Assembly (NCBI RefSeq): GCF_050157905.1
Contig: NZ_JBKIWZ010000002.1
Coordinates: 59,374 to 123,373 of the forward strand
Reading direction: 5' to 3'
DNA length: 64,000 nt
DNA from: Pantoea sp050157905
Lineage (GTDB): Bacteria; Pseudomonadota; Gammaproteobacteria; Enterobacterales; Enterobacteriaceae
Under the pieces are notes generated by a model, which did not search any database, was not told the DNA's origin, and saw only the letters and a list, made by a program, of their open reading frames with translations. Of the stretch, positions 17,528 to 27,225 are shown piece after piece. A program made the translations under genes and the position numbers. Numbering within the stretch: the stretch's first letter is position 1; every line of letters starts with the position of its first letter.

Positions 17528-18310
17528 TTAGCTTTCTACCGCACGAATCGCGGCGTCAAGATTGGCGGGGTTGAGGTCGGCATTCAGAAAGTCGCTGTCC
17601 TGTGGTAAATCCACGACCAGCTTGCTGATGGCACCAAAGGTCAGGGTGCCCCGTTCCAGCGCATAGTCGAGAATGTGCCCACCTCCCTGGCGATCGTCGG
17701 TAATGAAATGTTCGTGATAACCTGCGACGTTAATTCCCTGCATATACTGCGGCGTGCGGAATCCAATCAGCTCGCCTGCGCGCTGGCGAAAAGCAAAGGT
17801 GGGCTGGTCACCGAGAACCTCCGGCATTGCGCGATAGGGACGGCACTGGCACGGCACGGTGCGGGTGTCGACGTGGCTGAAATGACCGCTGATGCGTAAC
17901 GCACAGAACTGGTTATCGGAGGTGATCTCGCGGTCGATCACCTGATGAATGGCCTCACGCGACAGCGGCCGGTCAAACTCATAACGGTACTGCGGTCGGA
18001 AAAAGGTCATCACCGCAAACGGGGTTTTCTGTGCCGGGTCGGCCGGATGAGCGCTGCCATCGGCATGCAGCTGATAGACCTTGCTGTCGAAGGCAATCAT
18101 TTCGCCATCCAGCCGGTTAAACGTGCCCAGACCGAAGTCACCTTTACGCAACAGGTCGGCAATTTTGACATTACCGTCGTATACGCCGCTCAGCAGCGCA
18201 CTCATCAGAGAGGTCTGATAGATAACGCTTTCTGGTGCATACTGAGAAAGTTTCAGGACGGTGTTTTTGAGCTGATCCTCACAGGAACAATCAGTTACAT
18301 AATTGCTCAT
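17528..18310 (-). CDS. budA: Alpha-acetolactate decarboxylase
   Basis: 260 residues starting MSNYVTDCSC at ATG 18310, with GAGGA just upstream; an earlier in-frame ATG at 18322 overlaps that site. Zinc ligands are visible in SGHFSHVDTR and GYHEHFITDDRQGGGH. The enzyme decarboxylates acetolactate to acetoin and diverts pyruvate from acids. First gene of budABC, divergent from budR. Confidence 0.95.
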   Translation of the reverse strand: MSNYVTDCSCEDQLKNTVLKLSQYAPESVIYQTSLMSALLSGVYDGNVKIADLLRKGDFGLGTFNRLDGEMIAFDSKVYQLHADGSAHPADPAQKTPFAVMTFFRPQYRYEFDRPLSREAIHQVIDREITSDNQFCALRISGHFSHVDTRTVPCQCRPYRAMPEVLGDQPTFAFRQRAGELIGFRTPQYMQGINVAGYHEHFITDDRQGGGHILDYALERGTLTFGAISKLVVDLPQDSDFLNADLNPANLDAAIRAVES

Positions 18311-18340
18311 TTGATTCCTCATCGAATAACCGTTAAGCCG

Positions 18341-18397
18341 TGTTAACCTAATGGTGAACCGATTCCGCAGTCGGGTCCAATAGCGAAACCTGTTAAC
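18341..18397. promoter_or_regulatory. Candidate BudR operators in the budA-budR gap
   Basis: The heptamer TGTTAAC occurs twice, at 18341-18347 and 18391-18397, exactly 50 bases apart, in a 104-base divergent gap. The GTTAAC core is self-complementary. Repeated sites upstream of a LysR-controlled operon suggest BudR binding, but this is inference from position. Confidence 0.4.
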
Positions 18398-18414
18398 TTT
18401 GAGACGTTTTTGAT

Positions 18415-19320
18415 ATGGAATTGCGCCATCTGCGTTATTTTGTTGCCGTTGCCGAGACGCTTCACTTTACCCGGGCCGCCGAAATGCTGGGGATTTCGCA
18501 GCCGCCCCTGAGTCAGCAGATACTGCGGCTGGAGCAGGAGATTGGCACGCCGCTGTTAAAGCGGCTGACACGCGGGGTGGAACTGACGGAAGCGGGGGAG
18601 GCCTTTCTGGCGGATGCGCGGCAGATCGTGCAGCTCGCCGATCAGGCGCTGGAGAATGCGCGCGGAATCGCGCGTGGGATCAGCGGTCAGCTCTCGCTGG
18701 GATTTGCCAGCTCCGTGGCGTTTAATCCGCGCATTTTTACCCTGATCCGGCAGTTTACGGCACGTTATCCGGCGATGACGCTGCTGACGCGGGAAGAGAA
18801 TATGGCCCTGCTGATGCAGGATCTGCAGGAGGGGCTGCTGGATGCCGCCTTTATCCGGCTGCCGTGTGAAAGCAGCAAAGCGTTTAATCTGCGCGTTATT
18901 TCCACCGAAAAAATGCTGATTGCCCTGCCGCGCAGCCATCCTCTCAGCGGCACGCCTGTGCTGGCGCTCTCTGCACTGGCGGATGAGACCCTGATCATCT
19001 TTCCACGCGACGTCTCACCCAGTCTCTATGAGCTGATCGTTACGGCCTGTCTGCGGGCTGGCTTTTCCCGCCACTCTTTTCAGCAGGCACCGCAAATCAC
19101 CACTTCACTGGGGATGGTCGCGGCAGGCTGCGGCATCGCGCTGGTTCCGGCGTCGATGTGCTGCGTCGACAATCCTGAGGTCTGCTTCAGTGATATTGAA
19201 AACAACACGCTGTTTACGGACGTTGCCTTTGCCTGGCGTCGCCATCATCCGTCAAAGGCCGTTATGCATCTTCTGGCGTTGTTGCCGGACTCACCGGCGG
19301 CGCCGGGCGACACCGGTTGA
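18415..19320 (+). CDS. budR: LysR-type activator of the butanediol operon
   Basis: 301 residues. N-terminal winged HTH (MELRHLRYFVAVAETLHFTR, then ISQPPLSQQILRLE) and a C-terminal periplasmic-binding-like effector domain (about 90-295). In the BudR/AlsR group the effector is acetate and the target is the divergent bud/als operon, which fits the arrangement here. Confidence 0.9.
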   Translation: MELRHLRYFVAVAETLHFTRAAEMLGISQPPLSQQILRLEQEIGTPLLKRLTRGVELTEAGEAFLADARQIVQLADQALENARGIARGISGQLSLGFASSVAFNPRIFTLIRQFTARYPAMTLLTREENMALLMQDLQEGLLDAAFIRLPCESSKAFNLRVISTEKMLIALPRSHPLSGTPVLALSALADETLIIFPRDVSPSLYELIVTACLRAGFSRHSFQQAPQITTSLGMVAAGCGIALVPASMCCVDNPEVCFSDIENNTLFTDVAFAWRRHHPSKAVMHLLALLPDSPAAPGDTG

Positions 19321-19391
19321 TAAGCGGCAGCTATCGTACTGAAAACAATAACCAGCTGGCGGCAGGGGGCCCGGATGCTAATAATCGGGGC

Positions 19392-19637
19392 ATGACAACA
19401 TACCGCGTAAGAGTCGGGTTTCACAACCCTTCAGCCCTGACATTCAGGCAACTGGACGAAATTCTCGAGCCGCAGCGATTCTGGCGAACAGACTCTGCCG
19501 GTGGCCGTTTCCGCTATTTCATGGAGTATGAGTACCAGTCTGACGTGCGCGACCTCTGTTCGGTCTGCTCGCTGGCCTACAGCCAGGCCTGCAAAGTCAG
19601 AAAGTGCCCGCTGATTCTGGTCGAGGTGATGAACTGA
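19392..19637 (+). CDS. Small cysteine-containing protein of unknown function
   Basis: 81 residues from ATG 19392, preceded by GGGG 1-2 bases upstream; a longer frame back to 19317 overlaps budR and looks like chance. The C-terminal half has CSVCSLAYSQACKVRKC, a CxxC-x7-C-x4-C array that could bind a metal. I do not recognise the family. It lies between budR and the convergent pump gene. Confidence 0.45.
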   Translation: MTTYRVRVGFHNPSALTFRQLDEILEPQRFWRTDSAGGRFRYFMEYEYQSDVRDLCSVCSLAYSQACKVRKCPLILVEVMN

Positions 19638-19666
19638 CTGCCTCCGGCGTTCCTGCCGGAGGCAAT

Positions 19667-22600
19667 TTACCGCGCACGGCGCTGCAACAGCAGGCTTAAC
19701 GCCGCGGGCAGCACCGTGAGCGTGACCAGGGTTGCGCTGATCAGCCCGCCGATAATCGCCAGCGCCATCGGCCCCCAGAACACCTGATGGGCAATCGGGA
19801 TCATGCCGAGGATGGCTGCACAGGCGGTCAGCACAATAGGCCGCGCACGGTGATGCGCGGCCTCCCTGATCGCGTCACTGGCGGGCAGCCCGGCCCGACG
19901 GTTGGCATCCACTTCACCGATCATGATCACCGCGTTGCGGATGATAATGCCTGCCAGCGCGATAATGCCCAGCAGCGCCACAAATCCCAGCGGCGTCCCC
20001 GCCGGAAGCATTGCCAGAACGATACCGGGCAGGCCAAACGGGGCCATGCTCAGCGCCAGCAGCATGCCGGAAAAGCGCTGCAGCTGGATCATCAGCAGAA
20101 GCAGCATAACGCAGAGCGTGATCGGCAGCAGAGCAAACACCGAACCGTTGCCTTTATCCGACTCTGCTACCACGCCGCCCTCTTCGATGCGGTATCCGGC
20201 GGGCAGCGCGACGCGCAGTGTGGCAATGGCCGGAGCAAGCTGCTGTGAAACCTGTTCCGCCCGCTGGCCGGGCGCAATATCCGTCTGGACGGTGATGGCG
20301 GCCAGCCGCTGGCGCCGCCAGATGACCGGATCATCCACGCCCCAGTTCAGGGTCGCCACCTGCCGCAGCGGGATCTTTTTTCCGCTGGCATTGGTAATCA
20401 TTAACCCTGCCAGCGTGTCAGTGTCCTGCCGCTCTGCATCGTTGCTGCGCAGTATCACATCGATCAGCCGGTTGCGATCGCGCAGAGTGGTCACCACGCT
20501 GCCGGACAGCAGGGTGTTCAGCGCCTGGGCTATCGTGTCGGAGGAGAGTCCTGCGGCGCGCGCGGCGGTCTGATTGACCGCCAGCGTCATGACCCGTTCC
20601 GGCTCGCCCGCGGTAAGATTGACGTCGCGGGTCAGCGGAGAGCGGGCGAGCCGCGCCGCCAGCTGGCTGGCAACCTGGCGCACCCGGGCATTGTCCGGCC
20701 CGGTGATGCGATATTTCAGCGGCCAACCCACCGGCGGGCCCAGCTCCAGCGGCGAGATGCGGGTGGTGATGTCGCTGAAATCTGCCGCCAGCGCCTGTTC
20801 CAGCCTGCTGCGCAGCCGATCGCGCGCCGCCAGATCTTTCGCCACCACCACCAGCTGCGCGATATTTTCATTGTCAGACAGCACATCCATCGGCAGATAG
20901 AAGCGTATCGCCCCTGATCCCACGTAACTGGTGAAGTTCGCCACATCCTGATCTGCACGCAATATCTGTTCCAGCCGGGCGGTGCGGCGGGTGGTTTCCG
21001 CCTGGACCGCGCTGGCAGGCAGCGTCAGACTGACCAGCAGTTCCGGCCGATCGGAAGCAGGGAAAAATTCACCCTGCATAAAGCGGGTGGCGTAAAGGCT
21101 GATCAGCAGCATCGCCAGGGCCGCGCCAATTGTCACCAGCCGGTGGCGCAGGATCTGCTCAAGCAGACGATGATAGCCGCGCATCAGCCAGCCCGGCTGA
21201 TGGGCCCTGGTCGCCTTCGCGGACAGCAGCCAGCAGCCGGTCAGCGGAGAGAAGATCACCGCGACGATCCAGGAGCAGAGCAGCGCCAGGGTAATCACCA
21301 CAAACAGTGAGTAGCAGTACTCGCCCGCGCTGGAGGCGGCGAACCCGACCGGAATAAAACCGGCGATCATCACCAGCGTACCCGTCAGCATTGGAAACGC
21401 GGTGGTTTTAAAGGCAAAGGTCGCGGCCTGCCATCGGCTGTCGCCCGCTTCCCGCCGCGCCACCATCGTCTCGACGGTGATCATGGCATCATCCACCAGC
21501 AGCCCCAGTGCGATAATCAGCGCGCCCAGCGAGATCCGCTGCAGGCCGATGCCTGCCAGTAACATGCCAGTGAAAGTCATCGCCAGCACCAGCGGAATGG
21601 CCGCGGCGACTACCAGCCCGGCACGCAGACCCAGCGAAACAAAGGAGACGGCCAGGACGATGACCACCGCTTCGCCCAGGATCCGGACAAACCCGCTGAC
21701 CGCGCTCCTGACCACAGAAGATTGATCGGCCACGCGGGTTACGGTGATGCCGTGCGGCAGCTGATCGGCCAGCGTCTGCATGCGCTGATTAAGCTGTTTG
21801 CCGAAATCGAGCATGTTGCCGCTGGCGGCCATGGCGATCGCCAGCCCGATAGCGGGCACGCCGTTGACCCGGAACGTCGGTGTCGGGGGATCGGCCGGTT
21901 GCAGGCTGAGGGTGGCGAGATCGGTAAGCGGTATAAAGCGGTCGCCGATGTGCAGGGTTATCGCCTGCAGACTCGCCACCGAGGTCAGGGTGCCGCTGAC
22001 CCGTAACGCGATATTGTCGCGATCGGTGCGCAGGCTGCCCGCCGGCACGACGTCGTTCTGCGCTTTGATAGCGTCGCTGACCTGCTGTAAATCCAGCCCC
22101 ATGCCGTTAAGCCTGCGCGGAGAAAAGGCGATGACGACCTGCTGCTCCTGTACGCCAAGCAGACGGGTTTTGCCGATGTCGGGCAGGCTGGCAAGGCTCC
22201 GGCGCACTGCATCGACCCGGTCGCGTAACTCTCTGTCGCTGAATCCGTCAGCCGTGAAGCCATAAATCGTGCCGAAGGTGTCATCAAATTCGTCGTTGAC
22301 CGCCGGACCCACGACGCCCTGCGGCAATGAGGGGGTGACATCCTGCATCTTTTTGCGCAACTGATACCAGATGCCCGCCACCTGCGAGGGGGGGTGTCAT
22401 CGCGCAGGTTGACGTAAATGACCGTCTGTCCGGCGCGGGTTTCACTCTCTACCGCATCCAGTGAGGGGATCTCCTGCACCTTCTGTTCCAGCACGTCCGT
22501 AAGCAACTGCACGGTGGTATTCACATCCGCGCCGGGCCACTGCGCCGAGATGACCGCCGTTTTGATGGTAAACGCCGGATCTTCATTGCGTGACAGATGC

Positions 22601-22707
22601 GCATAACTCAGCACCCCGGCGGCCATGATCAGCAGCATCAAGAAAATCACCAGCTGCTGATGGGCCAGCGCCCAGCCAGAGAGATTCACGCCAGCCGGTC
22701 TGTTCAT
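19667..22707 (-). CDS. RND multidrug efflux pump, AcrB/HAE type, frameshifted near residue 107
   Basis: Two overlapping frames join into one pump. The first (start ATG 22707) covers TM1 and the first porter segment to RDDTPP; from about 22390 the sequence continues in another frame as VAGIWYQLRKKM. The break is at a run of seven G on the plus strand (22388-22394, C7 in the gene). One more base makes 1,014 codons, giving a normal 1,013-residue pump. Twelve TM segments and the GDS/LVDDAMI-type TM4 motif (GLLVDDAMITVE) are present. Start overlaps the adaptor stop (ATGA). Decay or sequencing error; see findings. Confidence 0.85.
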
Positions 22708-23837
22708 TGCGCCTCCTGCATTACTTTCACTTTTTCACCAGGCTGCAGCGTGCTGATGCCGGCGGTAACGATGCGTTCACCGGGCCGCACTCCCGAGGCG
22801 ACAAAGATCTGCCGGGCGCTGAAGCGCGCCAGCACCACAGGCCGGAGCTGCAGGCGTGACGCGGCATCAACCACCAGCAGCGCGGGCTGGTCCGCTGAGC
22901 GGGTCAGGGCGCTGGCGGGCAGGGCGATAACCGGGGGCTGCGCCTCGGGCAGGCTGACGATGACCGAGGATCCAGGCGCCATCGCCTCAGGTGGCTGATG
23001 CAGGGTGATTCGCAGCCGCCAGGTGCGGGTCTGGGGGTCGGCCTGCGGGCTGATGTCGCGCACCGTGCCACTGGCCTGAACGCTGGGATCGGCGAGCAGC
23101 GTGACCCTGAGCGGCGCGCCCTCTTTCGGACGTGACAGGGTAGGGGTGGTCAGATCAAATACCGCATCACGCGCATCATCCGCGGCCAGCGTCATCACCG
23201 TTTGTCCGGCGCTGACCACCTGACCGGGCTGAATGGAAACCGAGGTGATCCGGCCCGCTGCGGGTGCATTGATTTGCGTCCAGCTGAGGTTATCCCGGGC
23301 ATTATTCAGCGCGGCCTCGCTGCTGATACGGCGCGACTGCGCGCTCTGCCAGTCTGCCCGCGCGCTGTCCAGCTGGCTGCGGGCGATGGCACCGCCCGGC
23401 ATCAGCAGCCTCATGCGGTGCAGATTAAGCGCGGCGACCTGTTCGGCGGCTCGGGCGCTGTCCAGATCGGCCTGCGTACTGCTGAGCTGATTACGCGGCT
23501 GACTCTTTTCCAGAGCTGCCAGCGGCTGGCCGATGCTGACGCGATCGCCCAGCTCCACCGTGCGGCTGACCACCCGGCCATCCAGCCGGAACGCCAGCGC
23601 AACCTCCTCATGAGCGCGGATTTCGCCGGTCAGCACCTGTGACGCATCGGTACTGAGCGGCGGGGCGATCACGGTTCTGACGGGGCGGATCGGCGCGGCA
23701 GCTGGCGGCGGATTATTATCCCGACAGCCCGCCAGAATGAACACGCCGGGCAGAAGAAACACCACGGGCGCAATGATGTGAATGGTGAAGAGATGACGCC
23801 ACACCTGACGGGCAGCATCCGATAAGAAGTCTGTCAT
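22704..23837 (-). CDS. RND efflux periplasmic adaptor lipoprotein
   Basis: 377 residues. N-terminal hydrophobic segment ending in lipobox FILAGC, then the AcrA/MexA order: lipoyl half (VLTGEIRAHEEVALAFRLDG), alpha hairpin (about 120-180), second lipoyl half (INAPAAGRITSVSIQPGQVV) and beta-barrel. It links the inner-membrane pump to an outer-membrane channel such as TolC; none is encoded here. Its stop overlaps the pump start by 4 bases, so the two are translated together. Confidence 0.92.
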   Translation of the reverse strand: MTDFLSDAARQVWRHLFTIHIIAPVVFLLPGVFILAGCRDNNPPPAAAPIRPVRTVIAPPLSTDASQVLTGEIRAHEEVALAFRLDGRVVSRTVELGDRVSIGQPLAALEKSQPRNQLSSTQADLDSARAAEQVAALNLHRMRLLMPGGAIARSQLDSARADWQSAQSRRISSEAALNNARDNLSWTQINAPAAGRITSVSIQPGQVVSAGQTVMTLAADDARDAVFDLTTPTLSRPKEGAPLRVTLLADPSVQASGTVRDISPQADPQTRTWRLRITLHQPPEAMAPGSSVIVSLPEAQPPVIALPASALTRSADQPALLVVDAASRLQLRPVVLARFSARQIFVASGVRPGERIVTAGISTLQPGEKVKVMQEAQ

Positions 23838-23839
23838 AA

Positions 23840-23876
23840 CCGGGTTCCTTCAATGCGTTGTGCTCATTGAACCCGG
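23840..23876 (-). promoter_or_regulatory. Hairpin enclosing the adaptor's Shine-Dalgarno
   Basis: CCGGGTTC at 23840-23847 pairs with GAACCCGG at 23869-23876 and the stem extends through CAATG/CATTG, with a four-base bulge. On the minus strand that bulge is the AAGG of the adaptor's ribosome binding site, 7-11 bases before ATG 23837. It could act as a translational gate or an operator between the sensor kinase and the adaptor. Confidence 0.5.
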
Positions 23877-23930
23877 CTTGTGTCCAGAAACGTGCCATGA
23901 ACCATCAAGAAACGGTCAAGCCAGAACGCT

Positions 23931-25100
23931 TTATTCCACTGGCAGCGTGATCTCAATCAGCAGTCCGCCGTCGGCAGGCAGCGTGGCCTCAAGTGCCCCG
24001 CCGTGCGCCTCGACAATCGCTTTGGCGATCGACAGGCCCAGACCGCTGCCGCCGGAGTGACGGGCGCGGGAGGAGTCGGCGCGGGTAAATCGATCAAACA
24101 GACGGGGCAGAAATGCCGGCTCCACACCCTGACCGTAATCCCGGAAAGTCATCACAATAGCCCTATCGCGCGCGCTGGCCGTAATCTGCAATGCGCCACC
24201 CTCTGCCGCGTAGCGCAGCGCATTTTCAATGAGAATGGTGACCACCTGACCCAGGCGGAAAGCATCACCGTAAAGCAGCAGATCCTCCGGCGAGGTCACG
24301 CTGATGCTCACGCCCGCCTGTTCCGCCTGCGGCAGCAGCCAGCCGCTGCGCTCGCGCAGCAGCTCGCCGGGATTAATCCACTCGCGGTTCAGGGTCAGCT
24401 GCCCCGCATCCGCCAGTGAGAGCAGATGCAGTTCGTCGGTCAGGCGACTGAGCTGCGTCAGCTGCTTCATGATCATCGCCAGCTGCTGCGGCTCGGCCGG
24501 GAAAACGCCATCCAGAATGCCCTGCAGACGGCCCATCGCGGCAGTCAGAGGCGAGCGGAGTTCGTGGGCCATCGCCACATGCGAGGTGCGCAGCTCACGA
24601 TCATAGCGGGCCAGTTGCTGCGTCATCTGGTTAAAGTCTTCCGTAAAACGCACCAGCTCCTGCGGGGCCTCTTTCACCACCGCGGCCGTCCGGCCAAATT
24701 CGCCTTTCGATACGGCCCGCGCCGCGCCTGCCAGCTGGCTGAACTGCACGGATAGCGGTCGGGCAAACCGCAGCGCGATCAGCACCATAAACGGGATGGC
24801 CACCATGACCAGCACCAGCACGGTCAGCCAGTCAGAAGAGGCCAGCGAGGGATCGGAAAAGGTAATTCCCCACCAGCGATCGACAATCTGGTGAAAGCGC
24901 GCCGGATCGCTGGCGGGATTGACGCGCAGCCGGGTGAACTCTTCTGCGACCGCCGCCGGCATCCGCTGATACACCCAGAAGGCCTGCACCGCAAAGCGCA
25001 GCCACATGCAGATGGCGATCAGGATTACGCTGCCAATGGCCAGAAACAGCACCCGCAGGCAGATCCAGCGCCACAGCGATGTATGGGTATCGTTCTTCAT
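23931..25100 (-). CDS. AdeS/BaeS-like sensor histidine kinase
   Basis: 389 residues. TM segments at about 13-35 and 92-112 flank a short periplasmic sensor; then HAMP (about 110-165), the phospho-acceptor His179 in AHELRSPLTAAMG, and an ATPase domain with N box (LIENALRYA), G1 (DYGQGVEP) and G2 (SGGSGLGLSIAKAIVEAHGG). Overlaps the regulator gene by 4 bases. Its position just before an RND adaptor and pump suggests that it controls them, as AdeRS does AdeABC; here all four genes lie on one strand rather than divergent. Confidence 0.92.
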   Translation of the reverse strand: MKNDTHTSLWRWICLRVLFLAIGSVILIAICMWLRFAVQAFWVYQRMPAAVAEEFTRLRVNPASDPARFHQIVDRWWGITFSDPSLASSDWLTVLVLVMVAIPFMVLIALRFARPLSVQFSQLAGAARAVSKGEFGRTAAVVKEAPQELVRFTEDFNQMTQQLARYDRELRTSHVAMAHELRSPLTAAMGRLQGILDGVFPAEPQQLAMIMKQLTQLSRLTDELHLLSLADAGQLTLNREWINPGELLRERSGWLLPQAEQAGVSISVTSPEDLLLYGDAFRLGQVVTILIENALRYAAEGGALQITASARDRAIVMTFRDYGQGVEPAFLPRLFDRFTRADSSRARHSGGSGLGLSIAKAIVEAHGGALEATLPADGGLLIEITLPVE

Positions 25101-25792
25101 GGCTGTCTGAACCGGTAGCCGACGCTGCGTACCGCCGGTAAAACGTCTGAGATACCCGCGGCTTCCAGCTTGCGGCGCAGGTTATAGACATGGGTATCGA
25201 CTACCCGCTCCAGCGCATCGCTCTCCGGCAGGCACTGCTCCAGCAGGAACAGACGGGTGAACGGACGCGTCGGGGCGCGCATCAGGGTGACCAGCAGAGA
25301 AAATTCGGTGGGCGTCAGATCCAGACGGCGCGGCGCAGCACTGCCGCTGTTAACCACGGCGGTAAGTGCCACGGGATCAACCACGAGATCGGCCCAGCGC
25401 AGGGTCTCGCTGACCGGTGCATGACTCTGGCTGCGGCGCAGCACGGCCTGCACGCGCGCCACCACTTCGCCCGGATGGTAGGGTTTGACCACATAGTCAT
25501 CTGCGCCATACCGCAGGGCACCGATGCGATCCGGCGCATCACCCATCGCCGTTACCATGATCACCGGCGTGTCATCGCGGCGTCGCAGCGCAGCCAGCAC
25601 TTCGGTGCCGTTCATGCCCGGCAGCATAATATCCAGCAGGATCAGATCAGGCTGCCACCGCCTGGCTATCTCCAGCCCGCCAGGACCGTCACCGGCAATC
25701 GTAACCTCATAATTTTCACGTTTCAGGTAAGCCTCAAGTACGCCTGCGGCATCGGCGTCATCTTCAATAATCAGTACACGTTTTGACTGCAT
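25097..25792 (-). CDS. OmpR/PhoB-family response regulator, AdeR-like
   Basis: 231 residues. Receiver domain with acidic pair EDDAD (10-14), phospho-acceptor Asp54 in ILLDIMLPG and Lys in VVKPYHPGE; C-terminal winged helix with LTPTEFSLLVTLM and VDTHVYNLRRKLE. First gene of the four-gene regulator-kinase-adaptor-pump cluster, divergent from the OmpV/MipA gene. Confidence 0.92.
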   Translation of the reverse strand: MQSKRVLIIEDDADAAGVLEAYLKRENYEVTIAGDGPGGLEIARRWQPDLILLDIMLPGMNGTEVLAALRRRDDTPVIMVTAMGDAPDRIGALRYGADDYVVKPYHPGEVVARVQAVLRRSQSHAPVSETLRWADLVVDPVALTAVVNSGSAAPRRLDLTPTEFSLLVTLMRAPTRPFTRLFLLEQCLPESDALERVVDTHVYNLRRKLEAAGISDVLPAVRSVGYRFRQP

Positions 25793-25921
25793 TTCCGGAT
25801 CACCTTGACTGTTTCTTCATAAATCCCTGGCCGTTCATTGACACTCGCCGCGCATACTCCGGGCAGTGATGCGGCACTGGATCCCTCAGCTCCGCCCCTG
25901 ATGTGATAATGAGGAGATGTG

Positions 25922-26710
25922 ATGATAACCGGAAAAATAACGCTTCACATGGTCTGTTTTTCGCTGGGCTGTTTGACGGCTGATGCGGTTGCAGATGCGT
26001 CAGTAACGCCGCCTTCGAGCGTGACGCTGGGCATCGCCGCAATCAATGCACCGCGCTACAGCGGCGCAGATAAACAGCACTGGCAGCTGATGCCGCTGGT
26101 CCAGGCACGCGATGGCGCACTCTTTTTCGACTCGCAGAAAGGGGTGGGTTATGACCTGCAGACGGACAATGGCTTCTACCTGGAGCATACGCTGGGCTAC
26201 GGGCTGGGGCGTTCTGACCGGAATTCCTCCTGGCGCGACGGTGACGATCGGCTCAGAGGAATGGGAAAGATCGACCCGACGCTGAACACGTCACTGGCGC
26301 TGGGATGGTCAGTCACGCCGTGGCTGGTGCTGGAGGAGAAAGCGACGCTGCCGCTAAGTGACAGCCAGGGGGTTCAGTACCGGACATCGGTCACGCTGAT
26401 TCCCTTACAGACCAGCAGCGACACCCTGGCCCTGCAGGTCGCGGCATTATCAGGCGATGGACGCTATATGAACACCTGGTATGGCGTGAGCAGCCAGCAA
26501 AGCGCACAGAGCGGGTTTCTGCGTTATGACGCGGCGAGTGGATTTTATGGCACCGACAGCAGTCTGACATGGAGCCATCAGTTTACGCCCGCGTGGGCCG
26601 CCAGCGTTATCGGTGATTACACCTGGCTGGATAAACACGCTTCGGACAGCCCAATCGTTGCCCGGCGCAACAACGCATCGGCGACGCTGGCTCTGAGCTA
26701 CACGTTCTGA
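25922..26710 (+). CDS. MipA/OmpV-family outer membrane protein
   Basis: 262 residues from ATG 25922 (GAGGAG 5 bases upstream). Signal peptide of about 26 residues ending near ADAVADA, then alternating beta strands and a terminal Phe (ALSYTF), usual for outer-membrane barrels. Conserved segments include GIAAINAPRYSGAD and GVGYDLQTDNGFYLEHTLGYGLGR. Members include OmpV and MipA (murein hydrolase scaffold). Divergent from the response regulator, so it may share its control. Confidence 0.85.
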   Translation: MITGKITLHMVCFSLGCLTADAVADASVTPPSSVTLGIAAINAPRYSGADKQHWQLMPLVQARDGALFFDSQKGVGYDLQTDNGFYLEHTLGYGLGRSDRNSSWRDGDDRLRGMGKIDPTLNTSLALGWSVTPWLVLEEKATLPLSDSQGVQYRTSVTLIPLQTSSDTLALQVAALSGDGRYMNTWYGVSSQQSAQSGFLRYDAASGFYGTDSSLTWSHQFTPAWAASVIGDYTWLDKHASDSPIVARRNNASATLALSYTF

Positions 26711-26851
26711 TCGGTTTCATGACCTTATCAGAGCGCACTGCTGTCAGGCTGCTTCTGCCGGTTCAGTGTCGAAGAGGCGCTGACGAATTTGCTGAAAGAT
26801 AGTCGTTAATGTGACAGGGCAACGCTGCCAGACTGTCTCGCCTCTTTATTC

Positions 26852-27109
26852 ATGGCCATTGGTTTCCCCCAGGGTATTGACGCTGAAAAACTATTTTTTC
26901 TGACTGAAGAGTCAGCGGACCAGGGCGCTTTCGTTCGCGAACGCACACAGCGATTACCACAACATGGAGATACAGTGATGACTATTGCACAGCCGCTTCG
27001 GCAGAAAGGCGCTGATGTCGGGACTGGAAAAGGCATCGAAAAAGGGCGCGCAGATGGTGAACGCGAAGCCACTCTGAAAATTGTGCGCAATGCTTCACCG
27101 TGGCCCTGA
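26852..27109 (+). pseudogene. Remnant of Rpn-family (PD-(D/E)XK) recombination-promoting nuclease
   Basis: 85 codons whose second half, TVMTIAQPLRQKGADVGTGK then GIEKGRADGEREATLKIVRN, matches the C-terminal tail of Rpn/YhgA-like nucleases (the charged GRxEGxxEGEREA repeat). The catalytic N-terminal part is absent and the end is truncated after NASPWP. It looks like a decayed copy of a mobile nuclease gene. Confidence 0.5.
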
Positions 27110-27115
27110 GCATAA

Positions 27116-27137
27116 GCCTGTTATGGCGATAACAGGC
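27116..27137. repeat. 9-bp perfect inverted repeat with GGCG loop
   Basis: GCCTGTTAT (27116-27124), loop GGCG, ATAACAGGC (27129-27137), just after the Rpn remnant. No T-run follows. It may be a leftover terminator. Confidence 0.5.
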
Positions 27138-27225
27138 CATGCGTCAGACAGGCTGACAACACTGCAGCGCTGAACTTAACGCGGACCGGTTGTCCCGATG
27201 CCGGTATGCCAGCGCTGAACACCTT

